From Bacillota bacterium (GTDB lineage: Bacteria; Bacillota; Clostridia; Oscillospirales; Ethanoligenentaceae): 64,000 bases of DNA. Every line of letters starts with the position of its first letter. Positions within the stretch are counted from its first letter, which is position 1. The position numbers and the translations under genes were made by a program. The notes under the pieces are model-generated. The model had not been told where the DNA came from. It did no database searches and was given only the letters and a program-made list of their open reading frames with translations. The DNA lies in the NCBI GenBank assembly GCA_023391835.1, contig JAEWAE010000079.1, forward strand, positions 1-64,000, given 5' to 3'. Positions 23,248 through 32,132 of this stretch are shown here, piece by piece.

Positions 23248-24423
23248 ATGTTTTTTCTGCGGATCATCCAGTTTCTCCTGGGCAGCGTGCGGTTTTCCGC
23301 CGACGGGGGATTTCCGGAAAAATTTTTAAACCTGGCGGCGCGGGAAGGCATTATGCTGTGGAATATCCGCCGCCGGGGCACCGCCGTGGAAGCAAGCGTA
23401 CTGCGCCGGAGGTATGCCCGCCTCGGGCCTCTTGCCATGCGTTCCGGGGTGCGCCTGGCGGTGCTGGCAAAGGAGGGCCTGCCCTACCGGGCGACCCGCT
23501 ATACCCGCCGCCGCGGCATTCTCATCGGGACGGCTCTTTTTTTCGCCCTGCTGTGGTTCTTTTCCAGCTTTATATGGACGGTGGAAATCACCGGCGGCAG
23601 CTCCTCTTCCACCGGTGAGATCGAGCAGGTGCTCAGCGACCTCGGGCTTCGCCCAGGCACGTTCGTGCTGATGATCAACAAAAAGGCCATCGAGCAGCAG
23701 GCGCTGCTGCGCCTGACCGACCTGTCGGGCCTGACCATCAATATCCACGGTACCGACGCGGTGGTGGAGGTGCGGGAACGTACCTGGCCGCCGGACGTGG
23801 TGCCCGCCGACACCCCCTGCAACGTCAAGGCCGGCCGCACCGGCCAGATCGTCGACATCCAGACCTATGCGGGGCAGGCGCTGGTGCACGACGGCGACGC
23901 GGTCACCGAGGGGGAAGTGCTCATCAGCGGCCTGATGGAAGATAAAACCGGCGGCATCCGCTCGGTGCATGCAAGCGGCAAGGCCATCGCCCGCACCGAC
24001 CGGGAGCTGGCCGTGACCGTGCCGTTTTCCGACCGGGAAACGCTTCCCTCCGGCAAGGCGTTTGACCGCCGCACACTCGAAATATTCGGCTTCCGCATCC
24101 CGCTGTACTGGGGCGCCCCGAAGGGACATTGCCGCCAGACGGTGAGCGACAGCCGGATGCGACTTTTCAGCTTGGAGCTGCCGTTGGGGGTCGAGACCCG
24201 GCACTGCCAGCCGCTGGCGGAAAAGACCGTCACCCGTACCGCCGCGCAGGCAAAGGCGCTGGCCCTGCAGCAGCTGGCCGACAAGGAAAAAACCGAGCTG
24301 GCCGGGGCAAAAATCCTCACCAAAACACCCGTGGAAAAGCAGGAGGCTTCCTCTTATACCCTGACCGCTCACTACACCTGCGAGGAAAATATTGCCTTTG
24401 AGGAAATCATTCAAATTTCATAA
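23248..24423 (+). CDS. yqfD: Sporulation protein YqfD
   Basis: This 391-residue sporulation membrane protein follows yqfC in the usual order. The ATG at 23248 has GTGGGGAG upstream. A single membrane segment lies near residues 87-106 (LIGTALFFALLWFFSSF) after an Arg-rich cytoplasmic start (YRATRYTRRRG). The extracytoplasmic part begins with an FtsQ/POTRA-like section (VEITGG, IEQVLSDLGLRPGTFVLMIN) and ends with TLTAHYTCEENIAFEEIIQ, the family ending. The exact function is not known. Confidence 0.92.
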   Translation: MFFLRIIQFLLGSVRFSADGGFPEKFLNLAAREGIMLWNIRRRGTAVEASVLRRRYARLGPLAMRSGVRLAVLAKEGLPYRATRYTRRRGILIGTALFFALLWFFSSFIWTVEITGGSSSSTGEIEQVLSDLGLRPGTFVLMINKKAIEQQALLRLTDLSGLTINIHGTDAVVEVRERTWPPDVVPADTPCNVKAGRTGQIVDIQTYAGQALVHDGDAVTEGEVLISGLMEDKTGGIRSVHASGKAIARTDRELAVTVPFSDRETLPSGKAFDRRTLEIFGFRIPLYWGAPKGHCRQTVSDSRMRLFSLELPLGVETRHCQPLAEKTVTRTAAQAKALALQQLADKEKTELAGAKILTKTPVEKQEASSYTLTAHYTCEENIAFEEIIQIS

Positions 24424-24500
24424 AATTTAGTGAATTTGATGGTATAAAACAAATAGAATATATGATAAAATAAGTTCATCTTCAAGACAAGGGTGAGGAA

Positions 24501-25472
24501 ATGGTAGAACAGTCGATAACCGTCGACGAAGCCGAAAAAATATCCGGGCTGTTTGGCAGCTTTGACGAAAATATAATCGCCGTGGAAAACGAGTTCAACG
24601 TCCAGATCGTCAACCGCGAGGGTGAGCTGCGGGTCACCGGCGAGCCGGAAAACGTCGCCAAAGCCGTCAAGACTCTCGATGGCCTGCTCAAGCTTATGGG
24701 GCGAGGGGAAGCCATCAGCGAACAGAATGTGCGGTATGTCATTTCCCTTGTCAACGAGGGGGAGGAAGCCCGCATCGACGACCTTGGCAAAGACTGCATC
24801 TGCATCACCACCCACGGGCGGCCGGTGAAGGCCAAGACCCTCGGGCAGAAAAGCTATGTGGAAGCGATCCGCAGCCACACGGTGGTCGTCGGCATCGGGC
24901 CCGCCGGCACGGGCAAGACCTATCTCGCCGTCGCCATGGCGGTGGCCGCCTTCAAGGCGCGGGAAGTCAGCCGCATCATTCTGACCCGCCCGGCGGTGGA
25001 AGCCGGTGAAAAGCTCGGTTTCCTGCCCGGCGATCTGCAGACCAAGGTCGACCCGTATCTGCGGCCGCTTTACGACGCGCTTTTTGAAATGCTCGGGGTG
25101 GACGTTTACCAGCGTCTGGTCGAGCGCCAGAGCATCGAGGTGGCTCCGCTCGCCTATATGCGCGGGCGGACTCTGGACGACGCGTTCATCATTTTGGACG
25201 AGGCCCAGAACACCACCCCCGAGCAGATGAAGATGTTTTTGACCCGCATGGGTTTCCATTCCAAAACCGTTATCACCGGCGATACCACCCAGATCGACCT
25301 GCCGGACGGCAAGCGCTCGGGTCTGGTGGAGGCGGCGAAGGTTTTGCGGAATATCGACGACATCAGTATCCAATATTTCGGCGAGCAGGATGTGGTCCGT
25401 CACAAGCTGGTGCAGAAAATTATCCATGCCTATGAAAAATATGAAAAGGAAGGCAGGCATTCCAGAACATAA
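24501..25472 (+). CDS. PhoH family ATPase
   Basis: This 323-residue ATP-binding protein has a KH-like N terminus (VENEFNVQIVNREGELRVTG) and a PhoH ATPase core with Walker A GPAGTGKTY (about 134-142), GEKLGFLPGDLQTKVDPY and Walker B FIILDEAQNTTPEQMKMFL. Family members are implicated in RNA metabolism with YbeY. GGGTGAGGAA precedes the ATG. Its stop and the ybeY start share one base (TAATG), so translation is coupled. Confidence 0.94.
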   Translation: MVEQSITVDEAEKISGLFGSFDENIIAVENEFNVQIVNREGELRVTGEPENVAKAVKTLDGLLKLMGRGEAISEQNVRYVISLVNEGEEARIDDLGKDCICITTHGRPVKAKTLGQKSYVEAIRSHTVVVGIGPAGTGKTYLAVAMAVAAFKAREVSRIILTRPAVEAGEKLGFLPGDLQTKVDPYLRPLYDALFEMLGVDVYQRLVERQSIEVAPLAYMRGRTLDDAFIILDEAQNTTPEQMKMFLTRMGFHSKTVITGDTTQIDLPDGKRSGLVEAAKVLRNIDDISIQYFGEQDVVRHKLVQKIIHAYEKYEKEGRHSRT

Positions 25473-25963
25473 TGGATAAGCTTAAAGTGTATATTGAAAA
25501 CCGGCAGAAGGCGGTCAAGATCCCCTCGGGGATGCGGCTGCTTGTGCGCCGCAGCTGCAATGCTACGCTGGTCAACGAAAAATTCGAGGGCAGCGCAGAG
25601 GTCAACGTGACGTTTGTGGATGACGCTCAGATCAAAGAGCTCAATTCCCATTACCGCCACAAAGACACCGCCACCGATGTGCTCTCGTTCCCAATGGGCA
25701 CCGACGGCAAATACGATCTCAACCCCGACACCGGCGCTTATGTGCTGGGCGACGTGGTCATTTCCCTCGAGCGTGCCGCAGAGCAGGCCGAGGAGCACGA
25801 CGTCACCCTGCAGGAGGAAGTGTCGTTCCTGACAGTGCATTCTATGCTGCACCTGCTGGGCTACGATCACGAAAACGGCGGTCTGGAAGCCATCCGCATG
25901 CACGACAAGGAAAATGTCATCCTGGCCGCGCTGGGCTTTGAAAGGGATATTTACGAGGAATGA
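25472..25963 (+). CDS. ybeY: Endoribonuclease YbeY, rRNA maturation factor
   Basis: This 163-residue zinc endoribonuclease acts in 16S rRNA 3'-end maturation and ribosome quality control. The zinc motif HSMLHLLGYDH (about 123-133) is intact, and NSHYRHKDTATDVLSFP with LGDVVISLERA are standard. The start overlaps the phoH stop by one base, and the stop overlaps dgkA as ATGA. Confidence 0.96.
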   Translation: MDKLKVYIENRQKAVKIPSGMRLLVRRSCNATLVNEKFEGSAEVNVTFVDDAQIKELNSHYRHKDTATDVLSFPMGTDGKYDLNPDTGAYVLGDVVISLERAAEQAEEHDVTLQEEVSFLTVHSMLHLLGYDHENGGLEAIRMHDKENVILAALGFERDIYEE

Positions 25964-26454
25964 CGCGCGAAGAACGGGTCAGCGAGGTCAGAAGTCTGGG
26001 CAGAAGCTTCCGGAATGCCTTCCGGGGCGTCGCTTTCTGCATCCAAAATGAGCGGAACATGCGCATTCACCTGACGGTGACGGCGTATGTGCTGGTGTTT
26101 TCCCCATTTTTTCACCTGACGGCGGCGGAGTATGCGGAGCTTGTCATCGCCGTTACGCTGGTGCTTGTCACCGAGACGGTCAACACCGCCATCGAAGCCG
26201 CCGTCGATATGCAGACCCAGTGGTACGACAGCATCGCGCGCGTCGCCAAGGATGTGGCGGCGGGGGCGGTACTTCTGTGCGCGGCGGCGGCTGTGATCAT
26301 CGGCTGCATCCTCTTTCTGCGTCCGCCCGTGCTGCTGCAGATTTTGCTTTTCCTGGCGGACAACCCCTTTTTCGGGGCGCTGTTTGTGTTATCGCTGCCG
26401 CTGGCGGTGCTTTTCATCTTCCGCCGACCACACCGCCCGCGACTTCACGGCTGA
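25960..26454 (+). CDS. dgkA: Undecaprenol/diacylglycerol kinase
   Basis: This membrane kinase phosphorylates undecaprenol or diacylglycerol, recycling lipid carriers. The catalytic signature is present: QNERNMRIH (about 29-37) and ETVNTAIEAAVD (about 72-83). At 164 residues it is longer than the usual 120-135 because two extra hydrophobic segments (LLQILLFLADNPFFGALFV and FVLSLPLAVLFIF) are added at the C terminus. In Gram-positive bacteria the true substrate is usually undecaprenol. Confidence 0.9.
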   Translation: MTREERVSEVRSLGRSFRNAFRGVAFCIQNERNMRIHLTVTAYVLVFSPFFHLTAAEYAELVIAVTLVLVTETVNTAIEAAVDMQTQWYDSIARVAKDVAAGAVLLCAAAAVIIGCILFLRPPVLLQILLFLADNPFFGALFVLSLPLAVLFIFRRPHRPRLHG

Positions 26455-26518
26455 GGGTCCGGCCGGCATCATCGAGCCCCGCGCCGCGCGCCGTGGGCGG
26501 AAAGACAGAGGAATCCAT

Positions 26519-27415
26519 ATGAATGAGGTCAGCCATTCCGGCTTTATTGCCATCGTCGGACGCCCGAATGTGGGCAAATCGACACTGCTCAACGCCATCC
26601 TGGGCGAAAAGCTCGCCATTGTATCCGCCCGGCCCCAGACCACCCGTTCCCGCGTGACCGGTATATGGACGGAGCCGGATTCTCAGGTCATTTTTATCGA
26701 CACCCCGGGGCTTTTGCAGCCGCGCAACCGGCTGGGCGAATATATGGTCAAGACCGTCGGCGGCTCCATCGCCGACGTGGACGCGGCCGTGCTGGTGGTC
26801 GAGCCGGTCGAAGAGGCCGCCCCGGCCGAGGAGGAACTGCTCCGTAAGCTGCGGGGCGCGGGTCTGCCGACGGTGCTTGTCATCAACAAGATCGACACGC
26901 TCGCCGACAAAACCCGTCTCGTCGGCGTCATCGGCGCGTGGAGCGCGCGGCTGGATTTTGCGGCCGTGGTGCCTCTTTCCGCCGCCGGCGGCGACGGGCT
27001 GGGCGAGCTGAAGACGGAAATCCTGCGTCTTTTGCCCAGCGGCCCCAAATTTTACCCCGACGACATTTACACCACCGACCCGGAACGGGCCATCGCCGCC
27101 GAGATCATCCGCGAAAAGCTGCTGCGGATGCTGGCGGACGAGGTACCTCACGGCACGGCGGTGGAAATTGAAAAAATGCACACCCGCGAAACGGGTGATC
27201 TGACCGATATCGAGGCCACCATTTACTGCGAAAAAGAGAGCCACAAGGGCATCATCATCGGCAAGGGCGGCGTCATGCTTAAAAAGATCGGCACCGCCGC
27301 CCGGCAGGATATCGAAAAAATGCTGGGCGGCCGCATCAACCTGCGGCTGTGGGTCAAGGTGCGCAGCGACTGGCGCAACCAGCCGGGCATGCTCCATTCG
27401 CTCGGCTACGACTGA
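26519..27415 (+). CDS. era: GTPase Era
   Basis: This 298-residue GTPase binds the 3' end of 16S rRNA and checks 30S assembly. G-motifs are GRPNVGKST (about 14-22), DTPGLL and NKID; the C-terminal KH domain includes EKESHKGIIIGKGGVMLKKI. The ATG at 26519 follows AGAGGAA; the longer frame is a shadow of dgkA. The cytidine deaminase gene often found between dgkA and era is missing here, leaving a 64-nt gap. Confidence 0.97.
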   Translation: MNEVSHSGFIAIVGRPNVGKSTLLNAILGEKLAIVSARPQTTRSRVTGIWTEPDSQVIFIDTPGLLQPRNRLGEYMVKTVGGSIADVDAAVLVVEPVEEAAPAEEELLRKLRGAGLPTVLVINKIDTLADKTRLVGVIGAWSARLDFAAVVPLSAAGGDGLGELKTEILRLLPSGPKFYPDDIYTTDPERAIAAEIIREKLLRMLADEVPHGTAVEIEKMHTRETGDLTDIEATIYCEKESHKGIIIGKGGVMLKKIGTAARQDIEKMLGGRINLRLWVKVRSDWRNQPGMLHSLGYD

Positions 27416-27462
27416 AAAACCGGATGCGGCAGGAATCTTTTCCTTGCATATCTTCCGGCCGG

Positions 27463-27515
27463 GGTGTCAAGCTAAAGAAGGGAAGCGGCGGGCGCCGTCT
27501 TCCTTCTTTGACACC
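27463..27515 (+). other. Long imperfect hairpin between era and yqzL
   Basis: GGTGTCA pairs with TGACACC at the ends, AAAGAAGG pairs with CCTTCTTT inside, and GGC/GCC closes the top, with small bulges. There is no T run, so it is not a typical terminator. It ends just before the yqzL ribosome site (GGAGGG at 27519-27524), so it may modulate expression or protect mRNA ends. Confidence 0.5.
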
Positions 27516-27530
27516 GACGGAGGGATTCAT

Positions 27531-27704
27531 ATGCGCGACGACATCGGCTGCAGTCTGGCGTGGTCGATTTTTGAGACCACGGGAGCCGTCGAGGCTTATC
27601 TGACGTATCACCGGCTCCGGGAGGAAGAAAGCCCGGGCCGGGAGGAGTTTCCCCATGCAATGCAAAACCGACGGCCTGGTAATCCGGGAAAACAATGTCG
27701 GTGA
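27531..27704 (+). CDS. yqzL: YqzL-like small protein
   Basis: This is a 57-residue protein between era and recO, where Bacillus carries yqzL. The segment SLAWSIFETTGAVEAYLTYH shows the family pattern W..F..TG.IEAYL. GGAGGG lies seven bases before the ATG. The last 50 nt overlap the recO coding region in another frame, so the C terminus (after about residue 41) may be poorly constrained. Function unknown. Confidence 0.7.
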   Translation: MRDDIGCSLAWSIFETTGAVEAYLTYHRLREEESPGREEFPHAMQNRRPGNPGKQCR

Positions 27705-28413
27705 ATCCGACCGCATTATCAGTATCCTGACACGGGAAAAAGGGGTCGTGCGGGCTTCCGCCCGGGGCGCCCGCAAGGTGAAAAGTCGGATTCTGCCGGC
27801 AGTCCAGCTGCTGACCCATTCGGATTTCACCCTTTTTCACGGCCGGGAGCTGTACATAATCGACGAGGCTGAGCCGCTTCACCTGTTCCTCGGTGTGCGC
27901 CGGGATCTGGACCGGCTGGCCCTCGCCCAATATTTTGCCCAGATGGAAGAGACACTGGCACCGCAGGAGGACGGGGCGGAAGTCTATTTGCGCCTTGCCC
28001 TCAACGCACTTTATATGCTCGAGACCGGCAAACGCCCGCCCGCTCTGGTGAAGGCGGCCTTCGAGATGCGGCTGCTGACGCTGGCGGGCTACATGCCCGA
28101 CCTGGTGGCCTGTCGCGTTTGCGGCGCCTATGAGGCCGCGCACATGTGGTTCGACCCGGTGCACGGGGATCTTGTGTGCGACCGGTGCGCACCCGGCGAG
28201 GATGTGACCCGCGACGGCGAGAGCCTGCCTTTGGCTCCCGGCGCACTGGCGGCCATGCGCCACACCGTCTATGCGGATTTCGGCCGGCTTTTTTCCTTCG
28301 AGCTGCCCGAGGCCGCGCTTGCGGAGCTGGGCCGGGCGGTCGAGCGGTATGTCTGCTGCCGGCTGGAGCGCAGTTTTTCCACTCTGGATTTTTACCACGG
28401 TCTGCACCCGTGA
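27655..28413 (+). CDS. recO: DNA repair protein RecO
   Basis: This 252-residue recombination mediator loads RecA with RecR. The OB-fold N terminus reads KTDGLVIRENNVGESDRI, with ARGARKVKSRILPAVQ following. The zinc finger is CRVCGAY...CDRCAP (about 161-182). GGAGGAG lies six bases before the ATG. It sits in the standard era-recO order. Confidence 0.95.
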   Translation: MQCKTDGLVIRENNVGESDRIISILTREKGVVRASARGARKVKSRILPAVQLLTHSDFTLFHGRELYIIDEAEPLHLFLGVRRDLDRLALAQYFAQMEETLAPQEDGAEVYLRLALNALYMLETGKRPPALVKAAFEMRLLTLAGYMPDLVACRVCGAYEAAHMWFDPVHGDLVCDRCAPGEDVTRDGESLPLAPGALAAMRHTVYADFGRLFSFELPEAALAELGRAVERYVCCRLERSFSTLDFYHGLHP

Positions 28414-28539
28414 CAGGCGGTCGGCCCGCCCGGGAGCGGCCCTGTCACACGCCCCGCGGGGGCGGAAGCTGCCACTTTTGCGCCGGTCAGGCGGTTTCTG
28501 TCCGTCTGCCCGGCCCGGAGCGAAAGGATCGTCATCACC

Positions 28540-30924
28540 ATGCCCCATACACTCAATGAGCAATCCCTGACGGCGCTCGAGTATGACCACATCCTCGAGC
28601 AGCTGGCCGGTCAGTGTGCCTGCCCCGACAGTGCGGCCCGCGCCCGGGCGCTGCGCCCGCTGCCCGACGCCGAGTCGGCGCGGGAAGAAATCACCCGTGT
28701 GCAGGATGCCGGCCGGCTGACGTTTCAGTTCGGCGGCCCCTCTTTCGACGGTCTAGCGGATATCGACTCCGCCCTGAGCCGCGCCAAGATCGGCAGCGGG
28801 CTGAGCACGGGGGAGCTGCTGCGGGTCGCCGGCGTGCTGGGAGCCGTGCGGCGACTGGCCCAATACCGGGATGTTTCCGAAAGCCTTTCCACCAGCCTCG
28901 ACGAGATGTTCGACTCGCTGGAACCCAATAAATATCTGGAAGAAAAGATCCACAATGCCATCGTGGAAGAAGACGAGATCGCCGACGGGGCGAGCCCGGA
29001 GCTTGCGGATATCCGCCGGCATATCCGGCGCGCGGGGGAGCGCGTGCGGGAACAGCTCGATAAAATGATCCATTCGACGGCACTCGCCAAAAGCCTCCAG
29101 GAGCCCATCGTCACCATCCGGGACGGGCGCTTCGTGGTGCCGGTGAAAAACGAGAGCCGTTCCAACGTGCCGGGGCTTATCCACGACACCTCCGCCAGCG
29201 GAGCCACCGTCTTTGTGGAACCCATGGCCGTGGTGGAGCTCAATAACGAGCTGCGGCTGCTTGCTGCGCGGGAAAAGCAGGAGATCGCCCGCATTTTGCA
29301 GGAGCTTTCCGACGAAGTGGGCTCCTTTGCCCAGCCCATCGCCCAAAGCCGTGCGCGGGCGGTGGAGCTCGACTTCATTTTTGCAAAAGCCCGCCTGGCC
29401 GACCGCATGAAGGCCACCGTGCCGGTATTTTCTACCGACGGCTCGGTGGAGCTGCATCGGGTGCGCCACCCGCTGCTTGACCCGAAAAAGGCGGTGCCCG
29501 TCGACATCCGGCTGGGCGGCGCCTTCGACACGCTGGTCATCACGGGCCCGAATACGGGCGGCAAGACCGTGGCCCTCAAGACGCTGGGGCTGGTGAGCCT
29601 GATGGCCATGTCGGGTATGCTCATCCCCGCCGACGACGGCAGCCGCGTGGGCTTTTACAGCGAAGTGCTGGCGGATATCGGCGATGAGCAGAGCATCGAG
29701 CAGTCGCTTTCCACTTTTTCCGCCCATATGGTGAATATCATCGGCATCTTAGGCGCCTGCGGGCCGGGGAGCCTTGTGCTGCTCGACGAGCTGGGTTCCG
29801 GCACCGACCCGGTGGAGGGCGCGGCGCTGGCCGTCTCTATCCTCGAATATCTGCGCCGCAAGGGGGCCCACACCGCGGCCACCACTCACTACGCCGAGCT
29901 GAAGGTCTATGCCCTCCAGACCCAAGGGGTGGAAAACGCCAGCTGTGAATTCGACGTGGAAACGCTGCGCCCCACCTACCGGCTGCTCATCGGCGTGCCG
30001 GGGCGCTCCAACGCCTTTGCCATCTCCCGCCGGCTCGGTTTGACGGAAGAGATCATCGACCGCGCGCGGGAGCTTGTCTCCACCGACGACACGCGGTTCG
30101 AAGAGGTCGTGCAGGGGCTGGAAACCAGCCGCCAGCAGATGGAGCAGGAACGCGACCAGGCCGCTGCGCTGCGGCTGGAAGCCCAACGCGACCGGGCCGA
30201 TGCGGAAAAGATCCGGCAGGAGCTGCGCGCGGCACGGGAAAAGGAGCTCGAACGCGCCCGGGTGGAGGCCCGGCGTATCGTCGAGAGTTCCCGCCAGCAG
30301 GCCCAGCAGCTGCTCGACGATCTCGACGCCATCCGCAAAATGCAGAAGACCGAGGATATCGACACGCTACGGGAGCTGGCCCGCTCCCAGGTGGGCGCCA
30401 GCGTGCGCCGCATGGAGCGCACCGCCGACCCGGTGCGGCGGGAAGATAAGCCTTCTTACCAGCTGCCCCGGCCGCTGAAGGCGGGGGATACGGTGCTCAT
30501 CGAGGGCGTCAATAAGACCGGCACGGTCATCGAGCCGCCGGATGCTTCCGGCTACGTCCAGGTGCAGGCGGGTATCATCACCACCCGTGTGCCGGCCGCC
30601 GACCTGCGCCTGATGCAGCAGCCGAAACCGCACCGCCAGACCCCCGCCGCGCGGGCGGGGGTCGATCGGGCGCACATGGCGGTCAAAACGGAGCTCGACC
30701 TGCGGGGTATGACGGCCGACGAAGCGCTGCTGGAGCTGGACCGTTTTCTCGACGACGCGGAGTTGGCGGGGCTTTCTCAGGTGACGGTCATCCACGGCAA
30801 AGGCACCGGCGTGCTGCGCAGCGCGGTGCAGCAGCATCTGAAGGGCCATCCGCAGGTCAAAACGTTTCGCCTGGGCCGGTACGGCGAGGGCGAAAACGGC
30901 GTGACGATTGCGGAGCTGAAATAA
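28540..30924 (+). CDS. mutS2: MutS2 family endonuclease/ATPase
   Basis: This 794-residue protein lacks the mismatch-recognition domain of MutS. It has the MutS core and clamp, Walker A GPNTGGKTVALKTLGL (about 336-344), Walker B LVLLDELGSGTDPVEGAALA, a long coiled coil (about 520-610, rich in Glu, Arg and Gln) and a C-terminal Smr nuclease domain with LDLRGMTADEALLELDRFL and HGKGTGVLR. In Bacillus MutS2 rescues collided ribosomes and affects recombination. GAAAGGAT precedes the ATG at 11 bases. Confidence 0.96.
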   Translation: MPHTLNEQSLTALEYDHILEQLAGQCACPDSAARARALRPLPDAESAREEITRVQDAGRLTFQFGGPSFDGLADIDSALSRAKIGSGLSTGELLRVAGVLGAVRRLAQYRDVSESLSTSLDEMFDSLEPNKYLEEKIHNAIVEEDEIADGASPELADIRRHIRRAGERVREQLDKMIHSTALAKSLQEPIVTIRDGRFVVPVKNESRSNVPGLIHDTSASGATVFVEPMAVVELNNELRLLAAREKQEIARILQELSDEVGSFAQPIAQSRARAVELDFIFAKARLADRMKATVPVFSTDGSVELHRVRHPLLDPKKAVPVDIRLGGAFDTLVITGPNTGGKTVALKTLGLVSLMAMSGMLIPADDGSRVGFYSEVLADIGDEQSIEQSLSTFSAHMVNIIGILGACGPGSLVLLDELGSGTDPVEGAALAVSILEYLRRKGAHTAATTHYAELKVYALQTQGVENASCEFDVETLRPTYRLLIGVPGRSNAFAISRRLGLTEEIIDRARELVSTDDTRFEEVVQGLETSRQQMEQERDQAAALRLEAQRDRADAEKIRQELRAAREKELERARVEARRIVESSRQQAQQLLDDLDAIRKMQKTEDIDTLRELARSQVGASVRRMERTADPVRREDKPSYQLPRPLKAGDTVLIEGVNKTGTVIEPPDASGYVQVQAGIITTRVPAADLRLMQQPKPHRQTPAARAGVDRAHMAVKTELDLRGMTADEALLELDRFLDDAELAGLSQVTVIHGKGTGVLRSAVQQHLKGHPQVKTFRLGRYGEGENGVTIAELK

Positions 30925-30934
30925 CAGGCGGCGG

Positions 30935-30963
30935 TTGACAGCCGGCGGGCGGCGGATTATAAT
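30935..30963 (+). promoter_or_regulatory. Full-consensus promoter of galT
   Basis: TTGACA (30935-30940) and TATAAT (30958-30963) match the vegetative consensus at all twelve positions with a 17-bp spacer. The leader of about 70 nt holds a 7-bp GC hairpin (GCGGCCG/CGGCCGC, 31000-31016) just before the ribosome site. Confidence 0.9.
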
Positions 30964-31040
30964 AAAGATGCTGTTTGTTAAACTAATTAATAAAGTTTTG
31001 CGGCCGCTTCGGCCGCCGTGTGCGAAAGGGAGAACGAACG

Positions 31041-32018
31041 ATGGCTGAACTCCGCTGGCATCCGCTTATCCACGACTGGGTGATGATTGCATCCAATCGG
31101 CAGAGCCGGCCGCAGATGCCCAAGGACTGGTGCCCGTTCTGCCCGGGGTCGGGCAAGGTGCCGGATCATTACGACGTGTATGAGTACGACAATGATTTCC
31201 CGGCGCTGAGCCCCAATCCGCCCGAGCCGGACGATGTGGGGGGCGGCATTTTCCGCACCGCGCCCTCTTACGGCAAATGCGAGGTCATTCTCTATTCACC
31301 CGAGCATACCGTCACGCTGCCGGAGCTGCCCGTGCCCCATATCCGCAAGCTGGTGGATCTGTGGGTGGAACGCTTCACCGCTCTCAAAAAGGACCCTAAA
31401 GTCAAGTATATTTTCATTTTTGAAAACCGCGGCGATGTGGTGGGCGTCACCATGCCCCACCCCCACGGTCAGATCTATGCCTACCCCTTCGTGCCCAAAA
31501 AGCTGGAGCTGGAGCTCGACTCCTGCCGGGAATATCACGACCGAAATCACAAATGCCTCATCTGCGACATTCTCGACCAGGAAAAGGCCGACGGCCGGCG
31601 GATCATTTTTGAAAACGAGCATTTCATCTGCTACCTGCCGTTTTACACCGAGTACCCTTACGGCGTCTATATCGGCGCAAAGGCCCACAAAGGCTCCATC
31701 GACCAGTTTACGCCGGCGGAGCGGGATTCCCTCGCCGCCATGCTCAAAGAGACGGCCGGCACCCTCGACAGCCTCTTCGACTACAAGTTCCCCTATATGA
31801 TGTGCATGCACAATGCGCCGGTCAACGGGGAAGATACGAGCGAATTCTATCATTTCCACATCGAATTTTTCCCGCCCATGCGCTCGGCGGTCAAGCAGAA
31901 ATTCAACGCCTCCAGCGAAACGGGGGCCTGGGCCCATTGCAACCCCACCTGCCCGGAAGACAAGGCGGAGGAGTTGCGTCAGGCTCACGCGAAATTTCTC
32001 AAAAAACTGGGCAAGTGA
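31041..32018 (+). CDS. galT: Galactose-1-phosphate uridylyltransferase
   Basis: This 325-residue Leloir-pathway enzyme exchanges UMP between UDP-glucose and galactose-1-phosphate. The active-site HPHGQ (about 140-144) and the metal-type WCPFCPG near residue 31 are present, and PVNGEDTSEFYHFHIEFFPP is the C-terminal half signature. AAGGGAG precedes the ATG at 31041. It stands alone with its own promoter, without galK or galE nearby. Confidence 0.94.
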   Translation: MAELRWHPLIHDWVMIASNRQSRPQMPKDWCPFCPGSGKVPDHYDVYEYDNDFPALSPNPPEPDDVGGGIFRTAPSYGKCEVILYSPEHTVTLPELPVPHIRKLVDLWVERFTALKKDPKVKYIFIFENRGDVVGVTMPHPHGQIYAYPFVPKKLELELDSCREYHDRNHKCLICDILDQEKADGRRIIFENEHFICYLPFYTEYPYGVYIGAKAHKGSIDQFTPAERDSLAAMLKETAGTLDSLFDYKFPYMMCMHNAPVNGEDTSEFYHFHIEFFPPMRSAVKQKFNASSETGAWAHCNPTCPEDKAEELRQAHAKFLKKLGK

Positions 32019-32055
32019 CGCATCCCGCAAAAAACACCCGGAGGGCTTTGAACTG

Positions 32056-32107
32056 CACCCCAATCGTTAGACAGTATGTTATACTGAAAAACGATTGGGG
32101 TGTTTTT
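32056..32107. terminator. Long inverted repeat acting as galT/nadE terminator; IS-end-like
   Basis: CACCCCAATCGTT (32056-32068) pairs with its exact complement at 32090-32102, enclosing a second stem CAGTAT-GTT-ATACTG, and TTTTT follows. It lies between two converging genes and should terminate at least galT. The arm CTGCACCCCAATCGTTAGAC resembles, from memory, the ends of IS3/IS150-group elements. Confidence 0.8.
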
Positions 32108-32132
32108 GTGCACTTTCGGGTCTTTGGACGGG

